This document shows positions 53,514 through 62,043 of a stretch of 64,000 nt of DNA, in pieces. Numbering within the stretch: position 1 is the stretch's first letter; each line of letters begins with the position of its first letter. The DNA is from Pseudoduganella ginsengisoli (GTDB lineage Bacteria; Pseudomonadota; Gammaproteobacteria; Burkholderiales; Burkholderiaceae_D). The stretch spans positions 24,433 through 88,432 of the forward strand of contig NZ_WNLA01000025.1 of NCBI RefSeq assembly GCF_009720865.1. Direction: 5' to 3'. The notes under the pieces were generated by a model. The model saw only the letters and a list, made by a program, of their open reading frames with translations. It was not told the origin of the DNA and did no database searches. A program made the position numbers and the translations under genes.

Positions 53514-54077
53514 ATGTCGCTGATTAACACCCAGATCAAACCATTCAAGGCAACCGCTTACCACAACGGCAAATTCGTTGACCTGACCGAAGCGTCCCTG
53601 AAAGGCAAATGGTCGGTATTCGTGTTCTACCCGGCCGACTTCACTTTCGTTTGCCCAACCGAACTGGAAGACCTGGCAAACAACCACGCTGAATTCCAAA
53701 AACTGGGCGTGGACGTGTACGGTATCTCGACCGACACCCACTTCGCTCACAAGGCATGGCACGACACGTCGGACGCCATCAAGAAAGTGCAATACCCACT
53801 GATCGGCGACCCAACCGGCGCCCTGTCGCGTAACTTCGAAGTCATGATCGAAGAAGAGGGTCTGGCACTGCGCGGCACCTTCGTCATCAACCCAGAAGGC
53901 TTCATCAAAGTGATGGAAGTGCACGACAACGGCATCGGCCGCGACGCAACCGAACTGCTGCGCAAAGTCAAAGCCGCTAAATACGTTGCCGAGCACCCAG
54001 GCCAGGTTTGCCCAGCCAAGTGGACCGAAGGCGCCGCTACGCTGACCCCATCGCTGGACCTGGTTGGCAAGATCTAA
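53514..54077 (+). CDS. ahpC: Alkyl hydroperoxide reductase subunit C (peroxiredoxin)
   Basis: A 187-residue typical 2-Cys peroxiredoxin: peroxidatic cysteine in DFTFVCPTELEDLA and resolving cysteine in PGQVCPAKW. It reduces hydrogen peroxide, organic peroxides and peroxynitrite, and is regenerated by AhpF. GAGGA precedes the ATG. Codon use is more restricted than in neighbouring genes (many AAC, TTC, CCA), as expected of a highly expressed gene. ahpF follows after a strong hairpin. Confidence 0.97.
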   Translation: MSLINTQIKPFKATAYHNGKFVDLTEASLKGKWSVFVFYPADFTFVCPTELEDLANNHAEFQKLGVDVYGISTDTHFAHKAWHDTSDAIKKVQYPLIGDPTGALSRNFEVMIEEEGLALRGTFVINPEGFIKVMEVHDNGIGRDATELLRKVKAAKYVAEHPGQVCPAKWTEGAATLTPSLDLVGKI

Positions 54078-54101
54078 GCATCAGTCAATAAACGCTGTAC
54101 C

Positions 54102-54127
54102 ACGGCGCAGGATTGATCCTGCGCCGT
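54102..54127 (+). terminator. Perfect 12-bp hairpin between ahpC and ahpF
   Basis: ACGGCGCAGGAT / ATCCTGCGCCGT with a 2-base loop, then TTTC. It lies 24 bases past ahpC and ends 21 bases before ahpF. It may be a partial terminator or a processing site that keeps AhpF levels below AhpC. Confidence 0.65.
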
Positions 54128-54148
54128 TTCAAGAAAAAGGAAAAAGTC

Positions 54149-55735
54149 ATGTTGGATGCCAATCTCAAAACCCAGTTGAAAGCCTATTTGGAAAAGGTCG
54201 TGCAGCCGATTGAGATCGTTGCATCGCTCGACGATTCCGACAAAGCCCGCGAAATGCAGGCGCTGCTCAACGACATCGTTGTGTTGAGCGACAAGATCAC
54301 CCTGGTTGAACACAAGGGCAGCGCCGCCGTGCGCACGCCATCGTTCGCCATTACCCGCCCCGGGACCGATATTGCCGTGACCTTTGCCGGCGTCCCGATG
54401 GGCCATGAATTCACGTCGCTGGTGCTGGCGCTGCTGCAAGTGGGCGGCCATACCATCAAGTTCGACGAAGCCGTGATCGAACAGATCCGCAACCTCGATG
54501 GCGACTATACGTTTGAGACGTTTATCTCGCTGTCGTGCCACAACTGCCCGGAAGTGGTGCAGGCATTGAACGCGATGGCGGTCATCAACCCGCGCATCAA
54601 GGTCGTCACCATTGACGGCGCGGTCTTCCCGAAAGAAGTGGAAGAACGCCAGATCATGGCCGTGCCGATGATGTTCCTGAATGGCCAGCACTTTGGCCAG
54701 GGCCGTACCAGCGTGGAAGAAATCCTCGCGAAACTCGATACCAATGCCGGCGCCCGCGCTGCTGAGGAACTGAACAAGAAAGACGTGTTCGACGTGCTGA
54801 TCGTCGGCGGCGGCCCTGCCGGCGCGGCAGCGGCGATTTACGCAGCCCGCAAAGGCATCAAGACCGGCGTGCTGGCGGAACGCTTCGGCGGCCAGGTGCT
54901 CGATACCTTGGCGATTGAAAACTTCATCTCCGTGACGGAAACCGATGGTCCGAAATTCGCCGTCGCGCTGGAACAGCACGTCAAAGCGTATGAAGTCGAC
55001 ATCATGAATACGCAGCGCGCCAGTGCACTGAAGCCGGGCAAGCTGATTGAAGTCACCACGGCGACCGGCGCCACGTTGAAGAGCAAATCCGTGATCCTGG
55101 CGACGGGCGCGCGGTGGCGTGAAATCAACGTGCCGGGCGAGAAGGAATACCGCAACCACGGCGTGGCCTACTGCCCGCACTGCGACGGCCCGCTGTTCAA
55201 GGGCAAGCGCGTGGCCGTGATCGGCGGCGGCAATTCCGGCGTGGAAGCGGCGATCGACCTGGCCGGTATCGTGCAGCACGTGACGTTGATTGAATTCGGC
55301 GCGGAACTGCGTGCGGATGCCGTGTTGCAGCGCAAGCTGCGCAGCCTGCCGAACGTGAAAGTCATCGTGTCGGCGCAGACCACGGAAATCCTCGGCGATG
55401 GCAAGAAAGTCGTCGGCTTGACGTACACGGACCGCACCACCAATGAGCCGCATAAGGTGGACCTGGAAGGCGTGTTCGTGCAAATCGGCCTGGTGCCGAA
55501 TACCGAATGGCTGAAAGGGACGGTTGCCCTGTCGCGCCACGGTGAAATCGAAGTCGATGCGCGCGGCCAGACTTCCGTGCCGGGCGTGTTTGCTGCCGGT
55601 GACGTGACGACGGTGCCGTACAAGCAAATCATCATCGCCACCGGCGAAGGGGCGAAGGCAGCGTTGTCGGCCTTCGATCACTTGATCCGTTCGGGTGATG
55701 AGGTGGAAGAAGCGGCTGTCGCAGTTGCCGCCTGA
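54149..55735 (+). CDS. ahpF: Alkyl hydroperoxide reductase subunit F
   Basis: A 528-residue flavoprotein disulfide reductase: N-terminal double thioredoxin-like domain with the active pair in LSCHNCPEV (about residues 130-140), FAD motif GGGPAGAAAAIYAARKG, thioredoxin-reductase-like pair CPHCDGP and NADPH motif GGGNSGVEAAIDLAG. It passes electrons from NADH to AhpC. ATG 54149 gives the normal N-terminus MLDANLKTQLKAYLEK. An earlier in-frame start lies in the intergenic hairpin. Confidence 0.96.
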   Translation: MLDANLKTQLKAYLEKVVQPIEIVASLDDSDKAREMQALLNDIVVLSDKITLVEHKGSAAVRTPSFAITRPGTDIAVTFAGVPMGHEFTSLVLALLQVGGHTIKFDEAVIEQIRNLDGDYTFETFISLSCHNCPEVVQALNAMAVINPRIKVVTIDGAVFPKEVEERQIMAVPMMFLNGQHFGQGRTSVEEILAKLDTNAGARAAEELNKKDVFDVLIVGGGPAGAAAAIYAARKGIKTGVLAERFGGQVLDTLAIENFISVTETDGPKFAVALEQHVKAYEVDIMNTQRASALKPGKLIEVTTATGATLKSKSVILATGARWREINVPGEKEYRNHGVAYCPHCDGPLFKGKRVAVIGGGNSGVEAAIDLAGIVQHVTLIEFGAELRADAVLQRKLRSLPNVKVIVSAQTTEILGDGKKVVGLTYTDRTTNEPHKVDLEGVFVQIGLVPNTEWLKGTVALSRHGEIEVDARGQTSVPGVFAAGDVTTVPYKQIIIATGEGAKAALSAFDHLIRSGDEVEEAAVAVAA

Positions 55736-55736
55736 C

Positions 55737-56909
55737 TTAAACCACTAAATCCGCACTGGCCTGTTTTTCCCTGAGCGCCCGCGCATTCCGATGCCGGGCG
55801 CGCAGGCGCGGATTGGTCAGCAACCGCCCGATGGTTTCTCCCACCACCATCACCACCCCCAACAACGGCAGCACCAGCATCAGCCCCGCCACACCGGCCA
55901 CCGCGCCGCCGATAAAGATCATCAGCACCGTGATCAATGGATGCATGTGCAGGCTGCGGCCCAGCGTCAGCGGCATGAACACGAAATCATCCAATAAGCG
56001 CACGAGGATGAAGACGCCGATGGCGCTGTAAGCCACCACCGGATCGCCCGCGCCATCCGTGAACGCCACCATCACCACCATGATGCAGCCGACAATGGAC
56101 CCGACATAAGGAACCCACGCCAGCAGCGCGGAAATCAAGCCCAGCACCACGGGCGACGATACGCCGATGGCCCACAAGCCCAACGCCAGTACGGCTGTAT
56201 CAAGCACCGTCAGCCACGCCAGGCCCTGGAAGTAGCGGTGCGCCGTCTGGTCCACTTCATGCAGCAGGCACAAGGTGCGTTCAAAGAAGGCATTCGGTAC
56301 GGCCCGCGCGAGGAATTTCTTGAACAGGTGGCCGTCGCGCAGGAAAAAGAAAGTCAAGAACGGCGCCAGCAGCAGGGCAGGGAACCAGCCGGCCACCGAC
56401 ACGACAAAGCCCGTCAAATGGCTTTGCACAAAGTCTTCCGTGTACGCCGTGAACTGGCTGTTGATGACCTGGCTTAAGTGAATGTCGTGCAGGATGGGGA
56501 ATTGCTGTTCCAGTCCCAGCAGCAAGGTGCGCACGAAGGACAGGCCCCCTTGCAGGTAGCGGCCCAGCATGGTTTGCCATGAATCGGCGGGCGCCGAAGT
56601 CCAGCTGATACTGGCCAGCACGGCCAGCGCCACGGCCAGCAAAAAGCTGCCGCCCACCACCAGCGCCGCCATGTTGCGCCCCATGCCCATGCGCAGCAGG
56701 CGCTGCATCGGCGGCAACAGCAGGTAATACAGGATGATCGCCAGCAGGAACGGAATGGCCAGCCACAGCATGTGCTGCGTCACCAGCAACAGCACGCACG
56801 TGCTGGCGATAATGCCCGTCCACACTAACGGGCCGGCGGCTTCTTCATGGTTCACGGGCGGCAGTCTCCGCTGTGCACCGCCGGGCAGGCGGATATGGTC
56901 GATTTTCAT
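55737..56909 (-). CDS. AI-2E family transporter (PerM-like)
   Basis: A 390-residue membrane protein with paired N-terminal helices, a long soluble middle section, and the family's C-terminal helices (LVRLLDDFVFMPLTLGRSLHMHP, LPLLGVVMVVGETIGRLL). Members export autoinducer-2, sodium or other solutes. Substrate cannot be predicted. ATG 56909 overlaps the stop of the upstream cNMP-binding gene by ATGA, so translation is probably coupled. It is convergent with ahpF with almost no gap. Confidence 0.88.
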   Translation of the reverse strand: MKIDHIRLPGGAQRRLPPVNHEEAAGPLVWTGIIASTCVLLLVTQHMLWLAIPFLLAIILYYLLLPPMQRLLRMGMGRNMAALVVGGSFLLAVALAVLASISWTSAPADSWQTMLGRYLQGGLSFVRTLLLGLEQQFPILHDIHLSQVINSQFTAYTEDFVQSHLTGFVVSVAGWFPALLLAPFLTFFFLRDGHLFKKFLARAVPNAFFERTLCLLHEVDQTAHRYFQGLAWLTVLDTAVLALGLWAIGVSSPVVLGLISALLAWVPYVGSIVGCIMVVMVAFTDGAGDPVVAYSAIGVFILVRLLDDFVFMPLTLGRSLHMHPLITVLMIFIGGAVAGVAGLMLVLPLLGVVMVVGETIGRLLTNPRLRARHRNARALREKQASADLVV

Positions 56910-57385
56910 AGCGCCTCGAATTGAGGCTTGCCAGCCATCCATTCGCGCAAGCGGTGGCCGATGTGGCGGGCCAGCGCCAACGCGATCTTGTAGCCGATTT
57001 TCGCATCGGTTTCCATCAAGCCCATGAAGTCGGCGCGGAAGAACACGGCCAGTTCGCAGTGATCGAGGGCGCGCGCCTGGGCATTGCGGGGGCCATTGTC
57101 CAGCAAGGCCAGGTCGCCAAAGAACGAACCTGGCGCGATTTCCGCGACGATTTCCACGCCATCGCTGTGCGCGCGGCTGATGATCACGCGGCCTGACATC
57201 ACCAGGTACAGCGCCTGTCCTTCTTCCCCTTCATCGAAAATGATTTCATCGGCCACGTAGCGGCGCTCATGCATCAAGTCATCGACGATGTTCAATTCCA
57301 CCGGCGTCAGCGAAGCAAACAGCGTGGATTCTTTCAGCCGGTGCAGGCGTGGCGACAGTTTGTGGGATTTGAACAGGCCAAACAT
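56906..57385 (-). CDS. Cyclic-nucleotide-binding domain protein
   Basis: A 159-residue protein consisting mainly of one cNMP-binding domain: LFASLTPVELNIVDDLM, EIIFDEGEEGQALYLVMSGRVII and phosphate-binding cassette FFGDLALLDNGPRNAQARA. The ribose-contact Glu of classical cAMP sites is Asp. The phosphate-contact Arg is kept. There is no DNA-binding domain, so it acts by protein contact, perhaps on the coupled AI-2E protein. Start 57385 is chosen because GGAG lies nine bases upstream. An ATG at 57400 lacks a site. Confidence 0.85.
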   Translation of the reverse strand: MFGLFKSHKLSPRLHRLKESTLFASLTPVELNIVDDLMHERRYVADEIIFDEGEEGQALYLVMSGRVIISRAHSDGVEIVAEIAPGSFFGDLALLDNGPRNAQARALDHCELAVFFRADFMGLMETDAKIGYKIALALARHIGHRLREWMAGKPQFEAL

Positions 57386-57475
57386 CGGAAACGGCTCCAT
57401 TGCGCAGGAAGCCCGGAAAAGTCCGGGTACGCATTCGATTGTGACCGATTATTGTCAAGTTGCAAGTGTCGGCCG

Positions 57476-58099
57476 TCACAGTTGTATCGTTTGTGCCAGC
57501 GGCAAGTCCGGTTCCAGATGGCTGGTCAGCACCGTGCATTGCCGCGCGCGGCGGGCGGGATCGGCCAGTTGCGTGCGCAGGTAGGCAACGGCCGCCACAT
57601 CGAGGCCATTGAACGGTTCATCGATCAGCAAGACCGCCACGGGCAGCGCCAGCGCCAGCGACAGCTGCATTTTCTTGTGCTGGCCCAGCGACAAGGTCGT
57701 GACCGGCTGCTCCAGCACGCCGTGCAGGCGGAACGCGTCCAGCTGCGCATTCAATGCGGCGCCGTCGGCGCCCGGGTACAGCGCCACGTGCAAATCAAAC
57801 ATTTCACGCACCGTCAGCCATGGCAGCGCAGGGGTATCGCCGCCGCAATAGTGAATGTGGCGGCGGTATTCCAGCGGCTGCTGCTGGCTGTCGATGCCGG
57901 CCACGGTGATCGTACCGGTATGCGGCAACAGCGCGCCGGCAATGAGTTTCATCAGCGTGGTTTTACCAGCGCCGTTTTCACCGCGCAGCCACGTAATGCC
58001 CGCTTCCAGTTGCAAGCCGAATTGGCGGAACAACGGGCGCCCGGCGTAGGGGTGCCCGGCATACTCAAAGTTCAGGTGGTCAATGGCCAGCATCAGCAT
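57476..58099 (-). CDS. ABC transporter ATP-binding protein
   Basis: A 207-residue ATPase: Walker A GENGAGKTTLM, signature LSLGQHKKM (a variant of LSGGQ), Walker B AVLLIDEPFNGLD and switch histidine in LTSHLE. It is similar in size to CcmA-type exporters. AGGAAG precedes ATG 58099, which overlaps the permease stop by 7 bases. It forms a two-gene exporter with the upstream permease. Substrate is unknown. Confidence 0.9.
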   Translation of the reverse strand: MLMLAIDHLNFEYAGHPYAGRPLFRQFGLQLEAGITWLRGENGAGKTTLMKLIAGALLPHTGTITVAGIDSQQQPLEYRRHIHYCGGDTPALPWLTVREMFDLHVALYPGADGAALNAQLDAFRLHGVLEQPVTTLSLGQHKKMQLSLALALPVAVLLIDEPFNGLDVAAVAYLRTQLADPARRARQCTVLTSHLEPDLPLAQTIQL

Positions 58100-59172
58100 T
58101 CACTTCCTATCGCAGTCAGAATCACTATGGACAACACCACCAGCACCACACGGCCCCGTGGCGCCAGCGGCAGCGCAACGATGGCGCCGCACGCCGCCAG
58201 TGCCGCGGCTTGCCATACATGCACGGCCGTCGTGCGGCCCGCCAGCACGATATGCAGCGCCAGGACCGCCAGTGCGGGCAGCAGGCTGAATAAGCGCGCG
58301 CACATCGTCAAAGGCGCGCTGCGCAGCGGCCACGCTGCCAGCATTTCCGCCAGCAGCGCCGCCTGTTCGCGCACGGCTTTATCGCCCCGGTCCGTCAACA
58401 GCACCAGCGCCGCGCTGGCCAGGCCGCCCAGCGCAGCGGCAGGGATAGCGGGAATGGCGTGCAGCAGCCACGTTGCCGTGGCGGCCAATGCAGCGGCCAG
58501 CAGCAGGCATTGCTGGAGGCCGGCCTTGTTTTCGCCGCGCCAGAACGGCAGCCAGAATAATTTGCGCCACAGCGCCACGTACAGGGGCCGCAGTGGCGTT
58601 GGCGTGTACGAAGTGGCAACGGGGCCGGATGCGGCGCGTGGCGGCGCCGGGCGGGGCTGGCGGCGGCGTGCGGCCAGCATGGCGGCGGCCACCAGCCAGC
58701 CCAGCACCAATGTTGCGATGGTCGCGGCGATGGCTTGCGGCAGCACGGGCTTCAGTACGGCGGGCTGTTGCCAGCACCAGATGCTGCAGGAAATCGCATA
58801 CATCAGCGCGACGGGACCGGCCAGCATGCCTGCCACCAGCACGTCGCCGCGCCACGCCAGTGCGGGCGGCACCGGCAGCGGCCAGCTCCATACCATGGCC
58901 GCGTGCGGATGCAGGCGCTGGCGCAGCAGCCAGGCCGGGGTGGCAATCAACAGGGTTTGTCCGGCGAGGATGGCCAGCATGGCAGGCCATGCCATCGTGA
59001 CAGCCAGCATGCCGGGAAAAGCAATCACGGCGCACAGTCCCAATAGCACATTGGAAAACACTAGCACCAGCACTTCCATGGAATTTTTTAAACTGGCGAG
59101 GAATGCCAGCAAGCCGTGATGCGCCATGCGCACGCGGTAGCGGAGGTAGGGATGCCGGGGCAGCAGTGTCAT
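58093..59172 (-). CDS. Probable ABC transporter membrane subunit
   Basis: A 359-residue, very hydrophobic protein (about 8-10 membrane segments: EVLVLVFSNVLLGLCAVIAF, MAWPAMLAILAGQTLLIA, QCLLLAAALAATATWLLHA). No family motif is recognised. Assignment rests on the overlap with the ATP-binding gene. Start 59172 is chosen because any longer frame runs into the tRNA-Asp gene and its terminator. Confidence 0.7.
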   Translation of the reverse strand: MTLLPRHPYLRYRVRMAHHGLLAFLASLKNSMEVLVLVFSNVLLGLCAVIAFPGMLAVTMAWPAMLAILAGQTLLIATPAWLLRQRLHPHAAMVWSWPLPVPPALAWRGDVLVAGMLAGPVALMYAISCSIWCWQQPAVLKPVLPQAIAATIATLVLGWLVAAAMLAARRRQPRPAPPRAASGPVATSYTPTPLRPLYVALWRKLFWLPFWRGENKAGLQQCLLLAAALAATATWLLHAIPAIPAAALGGLASAALVLLTDRGDKAVREQAALLAEMLAAWPLRSAPLTMCARLFSLLPALAVLALHIVLAGRTTAVHVWQAAALAACGAIVALPLAPRGRVVLVVLSIVILTAIGSEC

Positions 59173-59194
59173 GTAGCGCGGTACGGATCCGGAA

Positions 59195-59224
59195 AAAGAA
59201 AAAGGCCCGACGAATCGGGCCTTT
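59195..59224 (-). terminator. Intrinsic terminator of the tRNA cluster
   Basis: On the minus strand, AAAGGCCCGA / TCGGGCCTTT with a 4-base loop is followed by a T-rich tract. It lies 10 bases past the last tRNA and separates it from the permease gene. Confidence 0.85.
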
Positions 59225-59233
59225 CTCAGGAAT

Positions 59234-59310
59234 TGGCGGAGTGGACGGGGCTCGAACCCGCGACCCCCGGCGTGACAGGCCGGTATTCTAACCAACTGAA
59301 CTACCACTCC
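59234..59310 (-). tRNA. tRNA-Asp (GTC), copy 1
   Basis: 77 nt with cloverleaf: acceptor GGAGTGG / CCACTCC, G73, encoded CCA end, anticodon loop CCTGTCACG (GTC) and T-loop GGTTCGAGCC. Identical by eye to copy 2. Confidence 0.96.
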
Positions 59311-59346
59311 ATTTGCGAAGTATCGCAACGTACAACATGTTTTAAC

Positions 59347-59422
59347 TGGTGGGCGGTGAGAGGGTCGAACTCCCGACCTAATGCTTGTAAGGCATCCGCT
59401 CTACCAACTGAGCTAACCGCCC
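59347..59422 (-). tRNA. tRNA-Val (TAC), copy 1
   Basis: 76 nt: acceptor GGGCGGT / ACCGCCC, A73, encoded CCA, anticodon loop CTTACAA (TAC) and T-loop AGTTCGACC. Identical by eye to copy 2. Confidence 0.96.
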
Positions 59423-59447
59423 CAGGTCAAAACATTTACTACTAATC

Positions 59448-59524
59448 TGGCGGAGTGGACGGGGCTCGAACCCGCGACCCCCGGCGTGACAGGCCGGTAT
59501 TCTAACCAACTGAACTACCACTCC
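59448..59524 (-). tRNA. tRNA-Asp (GTC), copy 2
   Basis: Same 77-nt sequence as copy 1, including encoded CCA. Part of a Val-Asp-Val-Asp transcript read leftwards. Confidence 0.96.
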
Positions 59525-59564
59525 ATGCTTGCGCATCTTGTCTTCATTGTTCCGTGTCAGGCGG

Positions 59565-59640
59565 TGGTGGGCGGTGAGAGGGTCGAACTCCCGACCTAAT
59601 GCTTGTAAGGCATCCGCTCTACCAACTGAGCTAACCGCCC
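59565..59640 (-). tRNA. tRNA-Val (TAC), copy 2
   Basis: Same 76-nt sequence as copy 1. This is the first gene of the tRNA transcript, about 40 bases after the predicted start of transcription. Confidence 0.96.
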
Positions 59641-59686
59641 CGCTTCTAACACTTCAACGTTTGTCATCACGTCTGAAGGAGGCCGA

Positions 59687-59715
59687 ATTATAGACGGCGG
59701 TTTTGGAACGTGCAA
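59687..59715 (-). promoter_or_regulatory. Sigma70 promoter of the tRNA operon
   Basis: On the minus strand: TTGCAC (59715-59710), exactly 17 bases, TATAAT (59692-59687). A near-consensus promoter reading into the four tRNA genes. Confidence 0.85.
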
Positions 59716-59988
59716 GGGGTTTTTTTGACGACGTGCAAAAAGAGGCATCCGGCTGCTGTGCAAGCCGGGCGCGCCACGTGCATGGCGCCCGCCGGCTGCC
59801 CCGGCACGGTGGAATGGATAGTCCATGCGTTATTGAAGTTTAATTGCATTTTAAAACCTGAAACGGTTTTTAAAATACTGAATAAAAATGCCCGTTGAGT
59901 AATTCAATTCTGGTAGGCTGGCGAAAAATAGATATGTTTTTTAGAGGGCATCACTGAACAGCTGTATTTAATTGCAAAGGGATAGTTT
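59716..59988. other. Gene-free stretch between the tRNA promoter and the tail-collar genes
   Basis: No convincing gene. The left half is GC-rich with an imperfect hairpin (GGGCGCGCCA / TGGCGCCC, about 59767-59790). The right half is AT-rich and holds an inverted repeat ATTTTAAAACC / GGTTTTTAAAAT (59848-59876), which could be a promoter-proximal element for the gene at 59989. AAGGGA precedes that gene's ATG. Confidence 0.5.
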
Positions 59989-60816
59989 ATGTGGAAAGAG
60001 GTTCATACACACCGTTTGATGGCTGGTTTGATTGCTGCACTTGGCGCATCATTTTCCGCGAGCGCCTGCAATCAAGAGCCGTATATTGGTTCGATTTGCA
60101 CATATTCATTTGACTGGTGTCCGCGTGGTTATGTGGTTGCTGATGGCCGGACCTTGGCTGTTAATAGTTACCAGGCCCTGTTTGCTTTGATTGGCTATCG
60201 ATATGGCGGTAATAACGCAGACTTATTTGCTATTCCCGATTTGCGTGGGCGCAGCGCCGTTGGCACCGGTACCGGCGCCGGCATGAACCCCATAGCGATT
60301 GCCCAGAAAGTTGGTCAGCAGTCGGTGACGTTGTCTGTGACGCAGACGCCGCTGTACCCGCATACCCACGCTGCCATCTTCACGGGGACTGGCGGCGGTG
60401 GCGGCAGTACACAAGTCACCGTACCCGCCGTCCCCAGCACACTGGGTGTGACGGCCGTGCTGCCAGTGAGCCCGTCCGTGGGAGCGGCTGGCACCACCGT
60501 GGGTCTCGCTTCGGGCCAGACCGGTTATTTGACCGCCATGTCGGGCAAGTCTGGCGCCACGTCGATCAACTTCAGCGGCCCCTACACCACGACCTTGCCC
60601 AACCCGGCGGCAAGTTTGCCTGCCACAGTGCAAATCACCGGCAGCGCCGGATCGCCGCAAATCCAGTTCAACGTGCCTAACGGAATCACTGGCGGTACCG
60701 TCACGGTAGCCCAGGCGGGGCCGATCGGCGCGGCGGCGCCCGTGTCGACCCAGTCGCCGGGGCTGGGACAAACTGCATGTATCGCTGTCCTGGGCTTGTA
60801 TCCGGACCGTCCATAA
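59989..60816 (+). CDS. Secreted tail-collar domain protein, copy 1
   Basis: A 275-residue protein: N-terminal signal (ending SASA), then a phage tail-collar/MdpB-like domain (PYIGSICTYSFDWCPRGYVV, DGRTLAVNSYQALFALIGY, RYGGNN, IPDLRGRSAVG) and a Gly/Ser/Thr-rich beta-rich second half. Two cysteines in the mature N-terminus (SIC, DWC) could form a disulfide. Despite the domain name there are no other phage genes nearby. Homologous collar proteins occur outside phages, and the function is unknown. The second half is nearly identical to the next gene. Confidence 0.87.
   Translation: MWKEVHTHRLMAGLIAALGASFSASACNQEPYIGSICTYSFDWCPRGYVVADGRTLAVNSYQALFALIGYRYGGNNADLFAIPDLRGRSAVGTGTGAGMNPIAIAQKVGQQSVTLSVTQTPLYPHTHAAIFTGTGGGGGSTQVTVPAVPSTLGVTAVLPVSPSVGAAGTTVGLASGQTGYLTAMSGKSGATSINFSGPYTTTLPNPAASLPATVQITGSAGSPQIQFNVPNGITGGTVTVAQAGPIGAAAPVSTQSPGLGQTACIAVLGLYPDRP
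60412..60767 (+). repeat. Near-identical segment shared by the two tail-collar genes (copy 1)
   Basis: This 356-bp stretch matches 61295-61650 with 7 substitutions and no gaps by eye (about 98% identity). The 5' halves of the two genes differ much more. Confidence 0.9.
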
Positions 60817-60874
60817 ACGCATCGTCTTGCATGCAGTCATTGCGTATTGACCTGAGATATCTGGGGAGTCACGA

Positions 60875-61699
60875 ATGAAGAAAATGATCCATGCTTGCCG
60901 CTTGCTGGCGGGCGTCGCTGCAACGCTCGGCATGCCGCTGGCGGCCAGCGCATGTAACACGGAACCTACTATTGGAACGATCTGCACGTTTGCTTTTGAC
61001 TGGTGTCCAAGAGGTTACCTGCCGGCCAATGGCGCGACATTGGCCGTCAGGGAATACCAAGCCCTGTTTGCTCTGATTGGCTTTCGGTATGGCGGTAATA
61101 ATGTAGACCAGTTTGCTCTCCCCGATTTGCGGGGGCGTAGCACGGTTGGGACCGGTACCGGCCCCAATCTGGTGGCTGTGAATATTGCCCAGCAAGTGGG
61201 GCAGCAGGCAGTGACGCTGAGTTTGACGCAGACGCCACTGGTACCGCATACCCATAACGCGACGTTCGTGGGAACCGGCGGTGGCAGCGGCACCCAAGTC
61301 ACCGTACCCGCCGTCCCCAGCACCCTGGGTGTGACGGCCGTGCTGCCAGTGAGCCCGTCCGTGGGAGCGGCTGGCACCACCGTGGGTCTCGCTTCGGGCC
61401 AGACCGGTTATTTGACCGCCATGTCGGGCAAGTCTGGCGCCACGTCAGTCAACTTCAGCGGCCCCTACACCACGACCTTGCCCAACCCGGCGGCAAGTTT
61501 GCCTGCCACGGTGCAAATCACCGGCAGCGCCGGATCGCCGCAAATCCAGTTCAACGTGCCTAACGGAATCACTGGCGGTAGCGTCACGGTAGCCCAGGCG
61601 GGGCCGGCCGGCGCGGCGGCGCCCGTGTCGACCCAGTCGCCGGGGCTGGGCCTGACTGCATGCATTGCCGCTAATGGCTTATATCCGGACCGCCCGTGA
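60875..61699 (+). CDS. Secreted tail-collar domain protein, copy 2
   Basis: A 274-residue paralogue of the preceding gene: signal peptide (ending AASA), collar domain (TIGTICTFAFDWCPRGYLP, YQALFALIGFRYGGNNVD, LPDLRGRSTVG) and a second half nearly identical to copy 1. GGGGAG lies seven bases before ATG 60875. The two genes are 58 bases apart and probably co-transcribed. Confidence 0.87.
   Translation: MKKMIHACRLLAGVAATLGMPLAASACNTEPTIGTICTFAFDWCPRGYLPANGATLAVREYQALFALIGFRYGGNNVDQFALPDLRGRSTVGTGTGPNLVAVNIAQQVGQQAVTLSLTQTPLVPHTHNATFVGTGGGSGTQVTVPAVPSTLGVTAVLPVSPSVGAAGTTVGLASGQTGYLTAMSGKSGATSVNFSGPYTTTLPNPAASLPATVQITGSAGSPQIQFNVPNGITGGSVTVAQAGPAGAAAPVSTQSPGLGLTACIAANGLYPDRP
61295..61650 (+). repeat. 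Near-identical segment shared by the two tail-collar genes (copy 2)
   Basis: Partner of 60412-60767. Same length, 7 substitutions by eye. Confidence 0.9.
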
Positions 61700-62043
61700 A
61701 CCGTTGACTGGCTATCTAACTATTTTTTCAATTTCGTTTTGAAAGTTTTGAAAGTGTGAGTATTGGTGATATTTAACCGCAGGTGGCAAGGCATAATCTC
61801 TATGTGTCGCTGAGATTAACTTGCCGCTTAGCGGTATTTTATTTTCTATATCGTCATTTATTTTATGGCATTTTAAACAATTTTCACCGGTTCTGCCTCA
61901 GTTCCGCCCAATCTGCCGTGATTGACATTCCCCGGTTGACCGTTGCCTTTAAATCGCATGGATACACGCACGGCCTCCTGGCCGTGGCAGTCCGCATTCC
62001 CCCGACGTGTTTTTTAAGCATTGCCTTGCAAGGATATATCTGA
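61700..62043. other. AT-rich gene-free leader before the DUF4347 gene
   Basis: No supported gene. The left part is AT-rich (TTTCAATTTCG, TTTTGAAAGTTTTG, then TATTTTATTTTC further on) and may hold the promoter. AAGGA lies about ten bases before ATG 62044. An 86-codon frame here lacks a ribosome-binding site and coding-like composition. Confidence 0.5.

Noticed and set aside
59173..59328. N-terminal extension of the ABC permease
   Set aside because: The frame crosses the tRNA-Asp gene and its terminator, so it cannot be real coding sequence.
59989..61699. Prophage remnant because of tail-collar domains
   Set aside because: No other phage genes; both proteins have signal peptides and stand beside a surface repeat protein.
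61783..62043. 86-codon frame before the DUF4347 gene
   Set aside because: AT-rich, no ribosome-binding site, no recognisable family; better read as leader sequence.
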